Source: Pollenia angustigena (Eukaryota; Arthropoda; Insecta; Diptera; Polleniidae). From it: a stretch of DNA of 64,000 nucleotides. A program made the translations under genes and the position numbers. The notes beneath the pieces were generated by a model that did not search any database, was not told the DNA's origin, and saw nothing but the letters and a program-made list of their open reading frames with translations. Shown here piece by piece: positions 33,967-45,251 of this stretch. The stretch covers positions 230,639,803 to 230,703,802 of the forward strand of contig OV884059.1 of assembly GCA_930367215.1 (NCBI GenBank). Reading direction: 5' to 3'. Position 1 is the first letter of the stretch. Each line of letters begins with the position of its first letter.

Positions 33967-35641
33967 CAATAAAATTCTGAAATTCCTTCCTTCAGTCTTA
34001 ATAAAAGGAGTTCAAGTTTATTTTAAAGGAAAATTTACAAAATAATGTTGTCAAAAGTTATTGAATAGAACTTTGGTTTGTGTTGGATTCATGGCAGGGA
34101 TTTTATACAAAAAGAAGAAAAAAAAATACACAGACGAACTGATTCACCGGCATGTAGAAAAGAAGACATCGAGTTAAAGAGTCCCACATACAAAACTCAC
34201 TCTGGAGCCAGAAGCAAACATATTAGTAGTTAGAAGTAGTGGTGGGCATTAACTCAGTTCCCCAGCACAAGGACAGGGGGCAATAAAACTCTGCTTGTTT
34301 TAGACGAAAATTGCAATAAAAACATCTTATTTAGGTAACTTTGTTGTTATTTCAACAAATATGCTTGACACACACCAGCGTATAGTATAACATAATTTGT
34401 GCGTTGCCCACCACTGTTTTAAATGCAATCAAGCAAAAATAACATTTTTATTTCTTGTTTTTAATCTATTTTTTTTTTCTTTTTGTTTTTGCCAGAGTCA
34501 TGTATCATTAACAGCAAACAGTCAACTACGAAATCAAACATAAAACTTGGAGTGCTACGGTCCAAATGAATAGATTGGGAAGAATGACTGGATTGAAATT
34601 TTAGTAATTTTTTTTTTTGCTTTCTTTGATGACTTTGGGATGTTGTATGAATGTTGTGAGCGTGAGAGTGTGTGTTTGTGTGTATGAGAGTCAAGAGTAT
34701 TTAACTTCGCAACATGGGATTAATAAAGACAAAACGACAGTTAGTGCTAAAAACCAATGAACAGGAATGAGGAGGCTGTAGTAGAAAAACAGGCCAACAA
34801 TTCAACCAACAAACAAACAAACACCAACTGACAACTCCAACAAGAGTTTTATTCATGCGTTTGCAAAATAAACTAGTTAATGTTCACAATTAAAATGGTA
34901 AAAGTTTTGAATTTTGTTTTTCGTTTTTTCATGTCGAACAAGATTTTTTTTTGCAATTTATATTGCAACATTTTCAGCAGACAACAATAAATACTGTTTT
35001 ATTTCAATGTCTAATTCGAATTGTCTATAATGCATGCCTCTCCCCCTCACTTCTACCCCCCAACCCTCATGTGTACCACAATGTGCTTTTCAGTATCATT
35101 TGTGAAGATGTGTGTCAAAAGTCGAACAATTTTACAGTTTAACTGTAAAATGCAAAATGCATGTGTGTGTGTGTGTGTGGGTATGGTTATGAATTTACAT
35201 ACACACATACAAGTGTAAGTATTAGCATTAGGATTAACTGAAACAGCCAGCCAGTCTCATTGAGACAGCAGACACACGGGTTAACAAATTTTAAATTTTG
35301 ACATCAAGTTCTTCTTGTGTCGCTTTTATGCAAATCCGGAAAGAAAATCTTTAAATTTTCAGTCATTTGAATTCGTATTTGAGTGGTGTGAAATTAAAGC
35401 TAAAACATTTCACAGTGATTAAATGTCATTAATTTTGATGGCGTATTGCAGAGATTTTCGTCATTTCAACAACAGGTTCTTCGTAACATGTATTTTAACT
35501 CTTAAATTAAGAGTTAAAATAATGACTGCTGTACAGTTAGATTTTAATCTGAAACTGTTATTTAAGTAAAAAATTTATATTTAAGTAAAAAAAAATATAA
35601 CTGATTATAACATAGTTTTATTTGTTTATTTTGTTATAAAG
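33967..35641. other. Non-coding stretch with TG microsatellite
   Basis: I see no gene. (TG)n lies at 35162-35178. A perfect hairpin ATTTTAACTCTTAA / TTAAGAGTTAAAAT lies at about 35491-35520. A small hAT-like MITE lies at 34237-34416. Confidence 0.5.
34237..34416. mobile_element. Small hAT-like MITE (GTGGTGGGCA ends)
   Basis: TAGTGGTGGGCATTAACTC at the left and GTGCGTTGCCCACCACTG at the right are imperfect inverted repeats enclosing 180 bp. CAGTGGTGGGCA-type ends are common in hAT elements. I see no convincing 8-bp duplication (GTTAGAAG versus TTTTAAAT). Confidence 0.5.
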
Positions 35642-35643
35642 TA

Positions 35644-35890
35644 TCGGGTTATTTGTTAGGAGCTGTAGGAAAGTTAAAAAAAACAGATAAAATTCAGAAA
35701 AATGCATGAAATCTTTATTTGAATCGATAGTCCATCAATGGTTCTTAAATAGTCCATCAGCTTAGTCCAATTTTGGCACAATCTTTCCAACATTTCAACA
35801 TGTATCTCATGAATAAATGCTTCAATGTTGTCTTTCAATGCGTCAATTGAAGCGGGCATGTGTGTATAGACATGAGCTTTAACATAGCTT
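35644..35890 (-). pseudogene. Mariner 3' end fragment
   Basis: The minus strand encodes SYVKAHVYTHMPASIDALKDN, IEAFIHEIHVEMLERLCQNW, then a diverged end. The 3' untranslated part and inverted repeat (TCGGGTTATTTGTTAGGAGC, preceded by TA) match the end of the mariner at 45252-46154. Only the last quarter of the element remains. Confidence 0.8.
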
Positions 35891-36049
35891 TCATTTCATT
35901 TCAAAACATGGCCGCCTATTTTCCATACAACTTTCTCCATAAATAACATGGCGGTTAATGGACTTAGAGTAAACTCTCTTTTTCTTAAATTTTTTTTGGT
36001 TTTTAATAATTTCACAAAATATCACGCATATCAAAATTAAATTAAACAA

Positions 36050-37400
36050 TCCATGCCGACTCTTATTAAACCTTTACCACGCCCACGTCTCTAATCCCGC
36101 CCATTTTTTAAGGTGGTTGTACCATGGTGCGCTTAGAACGGAAATATGTATAAATACCGTTTTTTAGATATACATAATTTTTTATTTGTGCCACGTCCAC
36201 TTTTCCAATCCCGAGCACATTTTTCCGGATGTTGTGTATTTATAATCAAGATGTTTGTATCTAATTTGGAAGCATTTGGGTCTGGGCATTCTCCAGCTAT
36301 ACAGAAATCTTTAATGTATTGGTACGGGAGGTGCCGCGGCCACTTCTCCAAACACGCTTTATTTGCAAAAAGGTTGTGTTTTAATAGCCCAGCTATCCGT
36401 ACTAAATTTTTCTCTTACTGTTCTTTAGATAAAAAAATAAGGCCGTAATTGTGTAAAACGCAACGCAATGCCAAAAATAACATTGAAAGCAAAAACAATT
36501 TAAAAAATTTTTCAAAATGTATATGCGTTTTAAAATTACCAACGCCACAAGATATGCAGCGTTTAAAATTTAAAAATTCAATGTACATTTCTATAAAAAG
36601 CATCAACAAAATCATGAAATACTTTCGATTTTGTTTTTGCTTTCAATATAATTTTTGGCGTTGCGTTTGCGTTTTACATCATTAAGGCCTTAATCTATTT
36701 TGTGCTACGCCCACTTCTCCAATCACGCCCTGCATTTTGTCGGATGTTGTCTTTTGATAACCGAGATGCTTGTACCTAGTTTGGAAACTTGGGCTCTTGC
36801 CATCCTTGAGATATACAGAAACCTATAAAGTCTTTGTATGAGAAGTGTCACGCCCACTTCTTCAATCTCGCCCATATTTAGCCAGCTGTTGTGTATTGCT
36901 AACCAAGATGCTTGTTCCTAATTTGGTAACTTTGGCTTTAGCCATTCTCCACGTCTTCTAATGGGAAGTGCCACGCCCACTTTTCCAAATCCACCCATTT
37001 TTTAGAATGGTTGTGTATTGATAACCTAGATGCTTCTACCTAAGTTGGAAGCTTTGGTTCTTGCATTTCTACACACATACGGAAAAAATAAATAAAAAAA
37101 ACCACATCAAGGGTTTTTGCTCATAACTCAGTTACTTATACCCCGATCTGGCTGAATTTCAATAGCAAACTTTAACAGAGTATATGTGGCATAAATACAT
37201 AACAAAATAGTCCCCATCATTTCTGGGATCTTCAAAAACCCCATTTCAACATAAGCACGGATAGACGGACGGACGGACATCGGTAAATCAATTTCGCTAC
37301 TCACTTTATCTGGTCTTCAATCAATATTTTAGAAATTACAAATGGAATGACAAACATAAATGTGTGTTTATCCTTGCGACCTGTGGTGAAGGGTATAAAA
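36050..37400 (+). mobile_element. ACAAGT...GGGTATA element, type 2, copy G (5' end lost)
   Basis: Right end CTGTGGTGAAGGGTATAAAA. A GACGGACGGACGGACA run lies near 37265, preceded by CTGAATTTCAATAGCAAACTT as in copy F. The interior repeats CCACGCCCACTTCTCCAATC-like segments about every 150-200 bp (36061, 36190, 36700, 36849, 36973) with AACCGAGATGCTTGTACCTA-like segments between them. A MITE (36438-36692) interrupts it. ORFs in it are by-products of the repeats. Confidence 0.6.
36438..36692. mobile_element. MITE with TAAGGCC ends
   Basis: Inverted arms of about 60 bp: TAAGGCCGTAATTGTGTAAA at the left against the complement of TTTACATCATTAAGGCCTTA at the right, continuing through AACGCAACGC and TTGAAAGCAAAAACAA. 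It is 255 bp and lies within a type 2 element. Overlapping ORFs on both strands come from this symmetry. Confidence 0.75.
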
Positions 37401-37460
37401 TAAAGAACAATTTCAAATTTGTTAAAATTTGTTTAATAATATTTTCAAAAGAAAACAAGA

Positions 37461-37692
37461 TACATATCGCACTTGATCAACAAGAGGGTATTAACTCGAA
37501 ATTAAAAATTATTCAGTGGAAGCAAAACACTTTTTAAAAAAGAATTTTAAAGCCAAACGTTTCATTACCAAAAACTTAGCAAAATTCCACGATATTTTTA
37601 CAGCCAAATATTTTCGTGTTGTTTTTTTTTTTTAAAGTTAAACACTAAAAACTTTCAGTAAATACTTTCTTGTTGATCAAGTGCGGTATGTA
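37461..37692. mobile_element. MITE with TACATAYCGCACTTGATCAA ends
   Basis: TACATATCGCACTTGATCAA (left) pairs with TTGATCAAGTGCGGTATGTA (right), and the pairing continues through CAAGA. The element is 232 bp, with no ORF and no clear target duplication. Confidence 0.75.
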
Positions 37693-38487
37693 CGTAAACG
37701 ACGGCTTTGTGCGTAACTAGAGCGTGTTTTAAGAAATGTACGTCCTACGTTCATACAACGTAAGGTCCAATTATGTTTCTAGTAATTGCTAAATATGCCA
37801 AAAACTTCAAATAAAAATAGGAAAAAATCCCAAAAAAAAAAACAAAAGAAGAATCATGAAATAAAAAAAGTTTTTTCAATATTCAAAAGAAAAAAAAAAA
37901 ATTAGCTCACAATAGAGAAATGTAAACATTTTGTATCTAGAACCGAAAAAAAGTTACTACGAATGAATATTAACAGTTGGCTGCTTCCAAAACCACCACA
38001 AAATTTCTTCAATGTTCCTGAGTCTTGTCTGTTCTTTTTGGGATTTTCGATTTTATTTCATGTGTGGGATGAAGTTTAACCAAAGTGGTTGGTTGGTCTT
38101 TATTAGAAATATGTTTTGAAATGTATTTCTCCTTAAATTTTTTTTTTTTTTTTTTTTTTGCTATTTTTGCAAATTTGTGTTGTTTCTGTGAGTTATTTAT
38201 GAACAAGGACTATTTAACAACTTAAATGCCAGATAAAATGGACATAAATAAAAAAAAGGAATATTTACTCTCTTATTGTAGGAGTTATCAAGCGGTTGCT
38301 AATGGATCTGTGTCAAAAACAGTGAAATGTTTTTAGAAAGACGGCTGGGTTGTCTTTCTATGCATTAAGAAGAACGTTTTTATTCACGCAAAAGTTAGAG
38401 GGAGTTTAGATGTTTTGTATTTATTAATTGTTAATCTTTTTAGAAGAGGTGCTTCAGTCACGCCCAAATCAAAAGGGTCTAGTAATA
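37693..38487. other. Non-coding stretch
   Basis: I see no gene. A long T run lies at 38139-38159. The part next to the BEL frame (38300-38487) does not translate into recognisable reverse transcriptase. Confidence 0.45.
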
Positions 38488-38857
38488 CAGTCAAACCGCG
38501 TTAATTCGTACCCTGTTAATTGAAAAACCTCAACAATTCGAAAGAAATGACTGGTCCCTAGAGAAAAACTCATTAATTTGCAAAAATCCGATATATTTTG
38601 GTCCCATCGTTAATAAATATTTTTTGTTTTGTATTTCCAAGCCTGAGGAGACTCCTCTAATTCGTGATAAAAACCACTATGTAACCTTTATATCATTTAT
38701 CATTTGTTTTTTAATTTAAGCCTCATTGAGTTCAAACCCCTATAAATCGTTTTAATTTAATTTTAAATTCGTTAAATCGAAATTTCGTTGTTTCGAAAAC
38801 TCCTCTAACTCGTGAAAAGCAGTCGGTCCCTTCTATGAATAATTCGAGGGGAAACTC
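38488..38857. mobile_element. pogo/Tigger-like MITE
   Basis: The left end CAGTCAAACCGCGTTAATTC and the right end GAATAATTCGAGGGGAAACTC are imperfect inverted repeats, with TA on both sides (38486-38487 and 38858-38859). Subterminal AATTCG and GGTCCCT words repeat in both arms. TA targets with CAGT..AACC..GTTAATTCG tips are typical of pogo-type elements. The 370-bp copy has no transposase. It cuts the BEL/Pao reading frame after the TGPTPA residues. Confidence 0.75.
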
Positions 38858-40700
38858 TAGCAGGCGTTGGACCTGTAACTATCCAACCAAAAATGGTTTC
38901 TTGAGCCACTAAAGATTCAAAAACACCATGCCTTACTCCACCACGAAGAATAGAAGGATACAGATCACCTCCTAACAACAAATCTATCTCACTGCTTTCA
39001 TAAAACTTCGGATCAGCATAACATAATTTTGGCAGCTCAATCTCTTTTTGAGGCAAAAATGAATGTGTTGGAATACTACCCGTTACACGAGGGACAACTA
39101 GGGCCTGTATATTAAGAGACATATTCTGATCGAAAAGAGAAACAATAGTAAAAACTGCCATTTTAGAAGATGTACTAATTATATTTCCGCCTAAACCTGA
39201 GACTTCTGCAGAAACTGGATTAGTTGGCAACTTTAACAATTTTTGTATCTTTTCTGAAACAAAACTTTCATCTGAACATGGATCTATCAGGGCCCGAACC
39301 TTGTAACAGGAACCAAAACTTATAATGTTAACCCAGGCTGTGGCTAACATAACCTTTTTTGCAACAGAGGTATGATGCGATTGAACTACACTAGAAGGGC
39401 CGGCAACATTAGTGGACTGTATTTGACTTTGAGTATTTTGACTCTGAGCTTGAGCATTAGCGCTTGGTTGACTTTGATTAGCATTGTTATTATTTCTTAC
39501 GATATCTCTGTGAATTAATGTATGGTGTTTCTTATTGCACCTAGAACAGCTATTAGGACTAGTGCAATCCCCGTACATATGCCCCAAAGTAAGACAATTA
39601 AAACAAAACCGAAATCTTTTTAATGTTGAGACACGATTTTTGTAATCCATGCTCAAAAATTTATTACAAGCGCTAATCTTATGCCTCTCTTTACACAATT
39701 TACATGAGCTCGAGTCAACTTTCGTGTGATGAGCCTTAAACTGCTTAGCTTTTGTAGAACCATTGTTATTATTTGAAGGGTCTGATTGGGAACCACTGGC
39801 AGCTATATTGTTTGCTACTATTATGTCAGAAACACTTTCCAGCGCATGAAATCTGTCTGTCAGAAAATTATTTAATTCTTCCCATTTGGGAACCTCTGTT
39901 TTATTTTTTACCGATTGCTCCCACAGATGTAAAGTATTTTCTGAGAGCCGAGACGAACATTGAAAAACAAAAATCGGATCCCATGAGGCAATATCTACTT
40001 TATATAACTTTAGCACCGAAATACAATTATTAATCTCCCTTTGGAGCCTTTTTATTTCTGAAGCTGTTTCCCTTTGACATGGAGCTAAATTAAACAAAGT
40101 CTTAAGTTGACTATTTATTAAGACTCGTTTATTCTCATATTGTGTTTTTAAATTTCCCCACGCAATTTCAAAATTTTCTGCCGTGAGGGCAATATTTCTA
40201 TTTATATCCCGGGCCTCACTATCGGTTTTTTGAAATAAGTAAAACAATTTTTCTACTGGGCTAAGTCTAGAGTTATTTATGTAGATTGCCGTAAACATGT
40301 CCCTGAAGGTGGGCCACGAAACGTAATCGCCATGAAAAACGCCAGTATCACAAGGGGGTACAGGTATTGAACAAAGATTGGGAGCCACTGCTTCCTTACT
40401 TCTTTGTTTCTCATCGTCTACTACCTGTTTTGCATTCGCCAAAATATTTAAACATTTTATATATGTTTTTCGCACCAGAGGAAATTTTGTCTTGACCGCT
40501 ATTAATTCCTTTTTTTCCTCTATAGTGTCCCCGGAACACTCGCCATAAATTTTCTTAAATTTCTCCCAACTTTTATCTAACTCGTTTTTCTCGAACTCGA
40601 ACGCAATATTGGTATACGTTGAAAAATCTTCTTCTTTCAACATAACCTCCATGTTCGTTATCTCATCTGCAGCCTCAATAAATTTTTCAAATGTAGACAT
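38805..40700 (-). CDS. BEL/Pao Gag-protease polyprotein, 3'-interrupted
   Basis: Uninterrupted frame of 631 codons from an LTR retrotransposon of the BEL/Pao group. Residues about 120-290 match the Gag region found in these elements (DUF1759), with SWPTFRDMFTAIY at 129-140. Three Cys/His clusters follow: C333-C336-H340-C345, a CCHC knuckle C366-C369-H374-C379, and C385-C388 with His 392-397. A Q/N/S-rich linker (404-440) precedes an aspartic protease-like domain (DUF1758): RALIDPCSDESF at 469-480 with Asp473 as the likely catalytic residue, GLGG at 502-505, LLLGGDLYPSIL at 574-585 and TIFGWIVTG at 602-610. Residues 615-631 are supplied by the MITE at 38488-38857. Reverse transcriptase, RNase H and integrase are absent, so it cannot be autonomous. 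The ATG at 40700 follows an AT-rich leader and fits a BEL Gag start. Confidence 0.85.
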   Translation of the reverse strand: MSTFEKFIEAADEITNMEVMLKEEDFSTYTNIAFEFEKNELDKSWEKFKKIYGECSGDTIEEKKELIAVKTKFPLVRKTYIKCLNILANAKQVVDDEKQRSKEAVAPNLCSIPVPPCDTGVFHGDYVSWPTFRDMFTAIYINNSRLSPVEKLFYLFQKTDSEARDINRNIALTAENFEIAWGNLKTQYENKRVLINSQLKTLFNLAPCQRETASEIKRLQREINNCISVLKLYKVDIASWDPIFVFQCSSRLSENTLHLWEQSVKNKTEVPKWEELNNFLTDRFHALESVSDIIVANNIAASGSQSDPSNNNNGSTKAKQFKAHHTKVDSSSCKLCKERHKISACNKFLSMDYKNRVSTLKRFRFCFNCLTLGHMYGDCTSPNSCSRCNKKHHTLIHRDIVRNNNNANQSQPSANAQAQSQNTQSQIQSTNVAGPSSVVQSHHTSVAKKVMLATAWVNIISFGSCYKVRALIDPCSDESFVSEKIQKLLKLPTNPVSAEVSGLGGNIISTSSKMAVFTIVSLFDQNMSLNIQALVVPRVTGSIPTHSFLPQKEIELPKLCYADPKFYESSEIDLLLGGDLYPSILRGGVRHGVFESLVAQETIFGWIVTGPTPARVSPRIIHRRDRLLFTS

Positions 40701-41101
40701 TTTTTATTTTAAAATTCGAACAAAATAGTCGAGTTGTCTTAAGCGTAACCAAAAATATATAAATAAATAAAAATTCCCAGCAAAATTAATTGAAAAAAAA
40801 ATTCACGCGCTGGCAACACTTTTCCTTTTATTTATGAAAATAAAACAAATTAAGGCAAAAAAAATTTTTTGTTGTACTTTTTCCTTTTATTTTATAAATT
40901 AACACCAATTGCTGCTAATATTTATTGGGCTACAAAATAAATAACAACAATTCGACGAGTAACGGGTAGAACCGGCGAGTAAAAAAAGATGGCTCTTAAA
41001 ATTGTATGGTCTTATTTTTGGCGCGACGTAACCTCAATTTCTCGCGACACAATATATATATAATTTCCAAATTCCACAGAGTACGTACCTTATTATTCTC
41101 T
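40701..41101 (-). other. BEL/Pao 5' leader
   Basis: Sequence between the primer binding site and the Gag start codon of the BEL/Pao element. It is AT-rich with no ORF on the coding strand, as expected for an untranslated leader. Confidence 0.6.
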
Positions 41102-41118
41102 TCCCGGTCGAAGGACCA
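41102..41118 (-). other. BEL/Pao primer binding site
   Basis: On the minus strand TGGTCCTTCGACCGGGA begins with TGG, the complement of a tRNA CCA end. It lies 3 nt after the presumed LTR end (...CCCCAACA at 41122). The tRNA species is not identified from the sequence alone. Confidence 0.7.
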
Positions 41119-41121
41119 AAA

Positions 41122-41662
41122 TGTTGGGGTGAAAATGGGGCTGGTTACCTGTTGCTTGAGTACGTTGTCCGGAATTACAAAGTGGCTGGGAACCTCACTC
41201 TAATGGTTGGTTGAGACAGGTCAATTAGCGGCTGGCGCACACACATTTACTCACTTCACACACTAGAAAATGCACCCTTATTTTTTGTGGCTCAATGGCA
41301 CTTCTATGGCTCTTTTGGGTTTAATAAAAATCACAGATTTTCCTCTTTAGTTTTAATCTTAAGTTTATTTACTTTCTTTCACTTTTTTTTAACTTTGGCT
41401 CAATTTACATTTAATTTAATAATTTTAATTTATTATCTGCCGACGTCTGACTGGTTCGGTTTTATTAAAAGCAGTGATTACGCGAATTCATTTTACAGGT
41501 GGCGTTAAAGCACAGCTGAGCCACATATCACATGGTTGGTTGCCAGATGGCACCACTAAATCCCGTTCCACACGAAGGAACGACAGTCGCTGCCCACACG
41601 GGCAAACAAAATATGTGTTTACACCAGCCAGACGTCAACATCGCAGTTATACTGTATTCACA
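41122..41662 (-). repeat. BEL/Pao 5' LTR (outer edge uncertain)
   Basis: The LTR end next to the primer site reads ...CCCCAACA on the minus strand. The outer edge is placed at TGTGAATACAG (about 41662) only because it begins with TG. No second LTR is seen in the window, so neither the edge nor a target duplication can be checked. Small ORFs on the plus strand here are spurious. Confidence 0.5.
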
Positions 41663-42149
41663 ATGTAATGGGTAATACTGCTAATAGACGTTAAGACAGT
41701 GATGGACACCATCCCGACCATACATTGTTATATGTGCACAAAAACAAAACGATGTCAGAATTATTGACACTTAATTGTTCATGTTTTTTGCTATGGGGAA
41801 AACGTTTGGCACGACAACCCATATTAAAAGTTACAATAACATCAAAGAAAACATTACAGCAGTGCGACGTTAGAAATCGTTGTGCGAACAAATATTTGAA
41901 CAGCGCTGTTTGAACATTTATGTGGTACACATAAGGACGGTGTTTCAGTGGCAAGAATGCAGTTTTTTGACTGTTACTTCTCAAAAATCTAATGTATTAG
42001 TTCTAAAGACAACTTGTTTTACTAAAATAAATCCTTTATTGGTTTTCGTAAAAGACCACATTTTGTGCTCGAAAAAACTAGAAAGTTACTCAAATTTTGT
42101 TCCACGCAAACTGATGAAAATTTTCATGCAACTCTGTAGCTTAAGCGTG
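41663..42149. other. Non-coding stretch
   Basis: I see no motif. Overlapping short ORFs on both strands have no recognisable similarity. Confidence 0.4.
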
Positions 42150-42728
42150 TAAAATATTTTCACTGCACAATCGAGAAACGCGTTAAAGTTATTCAGGCTT
42201 ACTATGAAAACGGACGTTCAAATGTTATTCAGGCTTACTATGAAAACGGGCGTTCAAATCAATATGCATAATGTGCACTCCGTGATTTTTGCGGTCAATT
42301 GAATCGTCCAAATGTGTGTGAAATTTGAGCAAACCGGGTCTGTAGGAGATGTGAAAATACCAGTACATGCTTGTACAGCTCGTACTGCAGAAAATATTGC
42401 TGCTTTTCGCGATAGTGTGGCTGAGGAGCCGTCCACCTCAACTCGTCGTCGTGCCAACAATTGCACCTCTTACGCTCGTCGTTGATGAACATTATGGCAT
42501 TTACACGCTTACAAGGTGCAATTGACTCAAGAACTAAAACCTCTTGACCATTCCAAACGTCGTCAATGGTCAAAATAGTGGCAAGAAATGGCAATAGTGT
42601 ATGATAAATTTTCGAAGAAAATCATCTTCAGTAAATTCGTCAATAAGCTGAATTGCCGCATTTGGGCGAAATGATAATCCAAGAGTGATTGTCGAAAAAC
42701 CAATGCATCCACAAAGAGTGACTGTTTG
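42150..42728 (+). pseudogene. Mariner transposase relic with in-frame duplication
   Basis: Frames with shifts read FTIEKRVKVIQAYYENGRSN, NRPNV, RTAENIAAFRDSVAEEPSTS, LTQELKPLDHSKRRQWS, FSKKIIFSKFVNKLNCRIW and MHPQRVTV. The first catalytic DE(A/C)HF is deleted (joined to FSKFVNKLN), and the half after VTVWCG is missing. A 36-bp segment encoding VIQAYYENGRSN is duplicated in tandem (42188-42223 and 42224-42259). SINE family 1 follows directly. Related to the relic at 31318. Confidence 0.75.
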
Positions 42729-43003
42729 TGTTGAGTGTTAAATCGCAAACCCCTCTGAAGAGATAGTGTGGTTCCTATCAAAACATGTCAAGTCGACCTA
42801 TCCATGAACGTCAGTTCGATTTCCGCGCCAGTCAGGAAATTTATCAAACAAAATTTTTTATTCATTTCATGTTGTAAAATTACTTTTTTCATAAAAATAC
42901 TTTAATAAAAATTTAATTTGATGAACTTTAGCCTGATTAAAAAAAAAACATTTGGATTAAAAACCATAAACAGTGCAATAAAACAACCATAATACTAATA
43001 ATT
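42729..43003 (+). mobile_element. tRNA-like SINE (family 1), copy 3
   Basis: The most diverged copy: GAGTGTTAAATCGCAAACCC, GAGATAGTGTGGTT, a weak B box (AGTTCGATTTCCGCG), then the common body TTTCATGTTGTAAAATTAC and the end CATAATACTAATAATT. It abuts a mariner relic as copy 2 does. Confidence 0.6.
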
Positions 43004-44575
43004 TTATAATGAAAACTATTAAAAATTATGGACTCAAATCTTGTTAAAAAGTTTGCTTTTTGAAAATGGACTTTGTATGTCATGGAAGTATTGCGGCATG
43101 TTCAATCTTTACAATTACTGGAAAATGTTTGACAGTACAGAACTTTCCATCTCTGATACACTAAAAAATTCTATGTTTTTGGTCGCTCTGTTTTTAACTA
43201 AAATTTTAAAAACATCTACTGGTTTTATTTGTTTTTTTTTTTTTATTTTATTTAAACAAAGACAGCTTTACACAAACACTTCTTTATAGGATTATACAAA
43301 ATAACGACTAATAGCTCACTTACACTTCCTTTCAACGTCCATTCTTACGAAGACTTTGCTGCTTTAAACTTCCCAGAAAACTTTTTTCACTTTATTAAAC
43401 TTTTTATTCGGCAGAAATAAAGATTTGGTGTATGTGGGATTTTAAATATTTAAACGAAAAGTTTTTTTTTAATAATGAAATAATACAAAGAAGCTACAGA
43501 TTTTTTTCTCTCCCCATCCCTAGAACTAAAGTACCCTTGGAAATACCTTGAGTGCAATTGATTTCACCAACTCAAACAAATTTCAATGAATAAATTAGAA
43601 AACTTTTAACACAAGACGACATTATTTGTGTAAGTACTTTCCTTCTCCTTAAAACATTCAACAATTTTGTAAGCCCAGTTTTCAGTCACACTTTTCAAAT
43701 AAATTCCTTTTTGAAAAACAACAAAAACAAAATTTCGTAGCGTTAATAAATAAACATTAACGTTAAAGTAACAATTTCTCTCAGAATGAGAAATACAAAA
43801 TTTAAACAAATGAAATAAAATAAATACGAGAATAAACCATAATTTAATCATGTAAACCATCCTTGAGCACAACCCCAAACCCAGCCACTTTGGAAAAGTT
43901 GTCTAGGCAAAAAGGAACCACAACAACAACAACAACAATAACAACAACGATAAACTGCCAACCTAGATACATTTTAAATTGAATTGCGTTGTAATATTAC
44001 CAAGATATGAAGCAGATGAAGAATTGCGAAGGAAGAACTAACAAGAACATGAAAAGATGAAACTTTACAGTGAATTTAATGTGAAGAAACATATTCAAAA
44101 TACTAAAAAGTGGGAATCCGTTTTCTCTTCCTCGCTGCCAACTCGTCACTCAAGAGAAGGCGACGTAAGTGTTTGAAGTATAAACTTTTAATTTTCATTG
44201 AAAACAGAACTTTTTATTTCATATCCATCTAACACGCAGGCAAAAAAAAATATGTTTGCAAATTTTATTTCAAATTTTCATTGATGCTTTTCTGTTGTAA
44301 ATATAAATTCAAGAATCTACGAGCCGATGAGCTGCAAGCAGAGCCTACACGCAGAGAAAACACATTTTTCTATTTATTTTCAAAAAAAAACTGAAGGCAA
44401 GAATTTTCTGAATAACATTTATGTTCTATGACAAGATTTGGGTCTTAGGGAAACAAGAAACATATCCGCTGAAGTTTGCTCCGATACCGACGTTAACAAA
44501 TATTAACGATGCATTGATTTACTATATCTGTGTAGCAACAACAAAAAATAATAATTTTCTTCCTTTTTAATCAAA
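43004..44575. other. Non-coding stretch with CAA repeat
   Basis: I see no gene. (CAA)n with one interruption lies at about 43922-43952. A solitary ACGCAGAGAAAACACA near 44350 resembles the tips of the elements at 21323 and 59767, but I find no partner end. Confidence 0.45.
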
Positions 44576-45092
44576 AACAAGTAAAAAAGTATAGTCGGTC
44601 AAGCCCGACCATATGATACCCTACATCACAGTATTTAAAAACAAATTTTCGAGAGGGATCTATCAATGTTTCAAATTTCATTAAATTCGGTTTGCTAGTT
44701 TCTGAGAGGCAGAAATTTCCCCCTATCTCCCCTCGTGGTCCTATTTTTTTAAAAATGCCTAGCTTTTATGTCCATATAAATATAGATCGATCTATGTTTG
44801 AAATTTAATTAAAATTGGTTTGATAGTAGACACAAAGACCCTATTCCGGAAAGCAGTTTGTATTAAATTATGGACCGATTCGCCCCATTTTTAAAAGGCT
44901 TGGTCCTTGCGCCAATTTCATCAAATTATCTTCAAAATTGCGACCTGTACTTTGAGCACAAGGTTACAAGCCAGCCAACCGGACAGACATCGTTAGAAAG
45001 TGATTCTGAGTCGATCGGTATACCTTAAGGTCGTAGACTCGACCAATATTTTAAGATAATACACTCTCCACTATTGGAGTGTGGGTATAAAA
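44576..45092 (+). mobile_element. ACAAGT...GGGTATAAA element, type 3, copy H
   Basis: Left end ACAAGTAAAAAAGTATAG, hairpin GTCGGTCAAGCCCGAC, then ATACCCTACATCACAG. Right end CTCCACTATTGGAGTGTGGGTATAAA. The interior has CCCCCTATCTCCCCTCGTGG and GACCGATTCGCCCCATTTTT. It has the same end plan as types 1 and 2 but a different interior. A second copy is at 58227. Confidence 0.75.
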
Positions 45093-45251
45093 AAAAACTA
45101 AAAATTGTTTATTATGAGCATATTCTGGCATTTTTTATATAATTTTTTGTTTTTTTTTTCAAATTCGAAATTATTTTTGCATACAAATACTTGCCCTGCT
45201 ACTAAGATATTTAAGTGCAACAGCAAATTGTTTCACGCCGCCGTAATTGTA

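Noticed and set aside
37693..38487. Downstream reverse transcriptase of the BEL/Pao element
   Set aside because: Translation after removing the MITE gives an early stop and no RT motif, and no second LTR is seen.
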